A stretch of DNA of 5,125 bases from an uncultured Rhizobiaceae group bacterium. GTDB lineage: Bacteria > Pseudomonadota > Alphaproteobacteria > Rhizobiales > Rhizobiaceae. This document shows positions 5,084 to 5,125 of this stretch, in pieces (within the stretch, counting starts at the first letter, position 1; each line of letters starts with the position of its first letter). The notes beneath the pieces were generated by a model. That model was not told where the DNA came from, searched no databases, and saw only the letters and a program-made list of their open reading frames with translations. Location of the stretch: assembly GCA_938030645.1 (NCBI GenBank), contig CALHHQ010000152.1:1-5125 (forward strand), written 5' to 3'. Position numbers and translations under genes: made by a program.

Positions 5084-5125
5084 TTATGTGAGCAAGACTT
5101 GGGATGCAAATGCCAAATGTCTGAC
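5084..5125 (-). promoter_or_regulatory. Short upstream segment of methyltransferase, possible weak promoter
   Basis: Only 42 bases lie upstream of the methyltransferase. On the minus strand TTTGCA and CATAAG (5083-5088) are 16 bp apart, a poor match to -35 and -10. Transcription from it would start at about the ATG at 5077, giving a nearly leaderless message. The match could be chance, and an upstream gene or promoter may lie beyond the window. Confidence 0.2.

Noticed and set aside
1..5125. CRISPR array, tRNA, insertion sequence or phage genes
   Set aside because: No regularly spaced repeats, tRNA cloverleaf motifs, transposase or terminal inverted repeats were seen on either strand.

Overview
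The window reads as a chromosomal segment of an alphaproteobacterium, most likely of the order Hyphomicrobiales. Three things point there: the 5' end of the 16S rRNA gene, with its short V1 hairpin and a V2 region ending in a Devosiaceae/rhizobial-like stretch; the architecture of the membrane-anchored M23 peptidase; and a base composition near 50% GC by eye. A relative of Devosia or Maritalea is my best guess, but it is from memory and of low confidence.

Layout. Positions 1-222 hold the first ~222 nt of a 16S rRNA gene on the minus strand, cut by the window edge. Positions 223-710 are its long (~490 nt) transcribed leader. The leader carries a boxB-boxA antitermination site, a large imperfect hairpin, a boxC-like element and two hairpins capped by UUCG tetraloops. 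A strong rrn promoter lies at 717-745 (TTGACG, 17-bp spacer, TATAAC) with a GC-rich discriminator and an A-tract UP element at 751-775. Positions 776-980 are the divergent control region between the rrn promoter and the next gene, and contain several overlapping inverted repeats. Positions 981-2984 encode, on the plus strand, a membrane-anchored M23 endopeptidase of the MepM type. Positions 2987-5083 hold two minus-strand genes: a class I methyltransferase (4496-5083) and a 14-helix DHA2-type MFS exporter (2987-4495). Their junction is TAG immediately followed by ATG. The exporter converges on the peptidase gene with only 2 bp between stop codons.

How the parts relate. The rrn operon and the peptidase gene are divergent and share about 235 bp between the rrn promoter and the peptidase start, so ribosome synthesis and cell-wall expansion could share regulatory DNA; this is inference. 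The methyltransferase and exporter look translationally coupled, which suggests that a methylated small molecule is exported, or that one metabolite is modified and another expelled; the substrate cannot be read from the sequence.

I found no CRISPR array, mobile element, tRNA or phage gene. No obviously new protein system is visible. The observations most worth a second look are the competing secondary structures at the pre-16S/16S boundary, the dyad filling the rrn promoter spacer, and the nested inverted repeats upstream of the peptidase gene.
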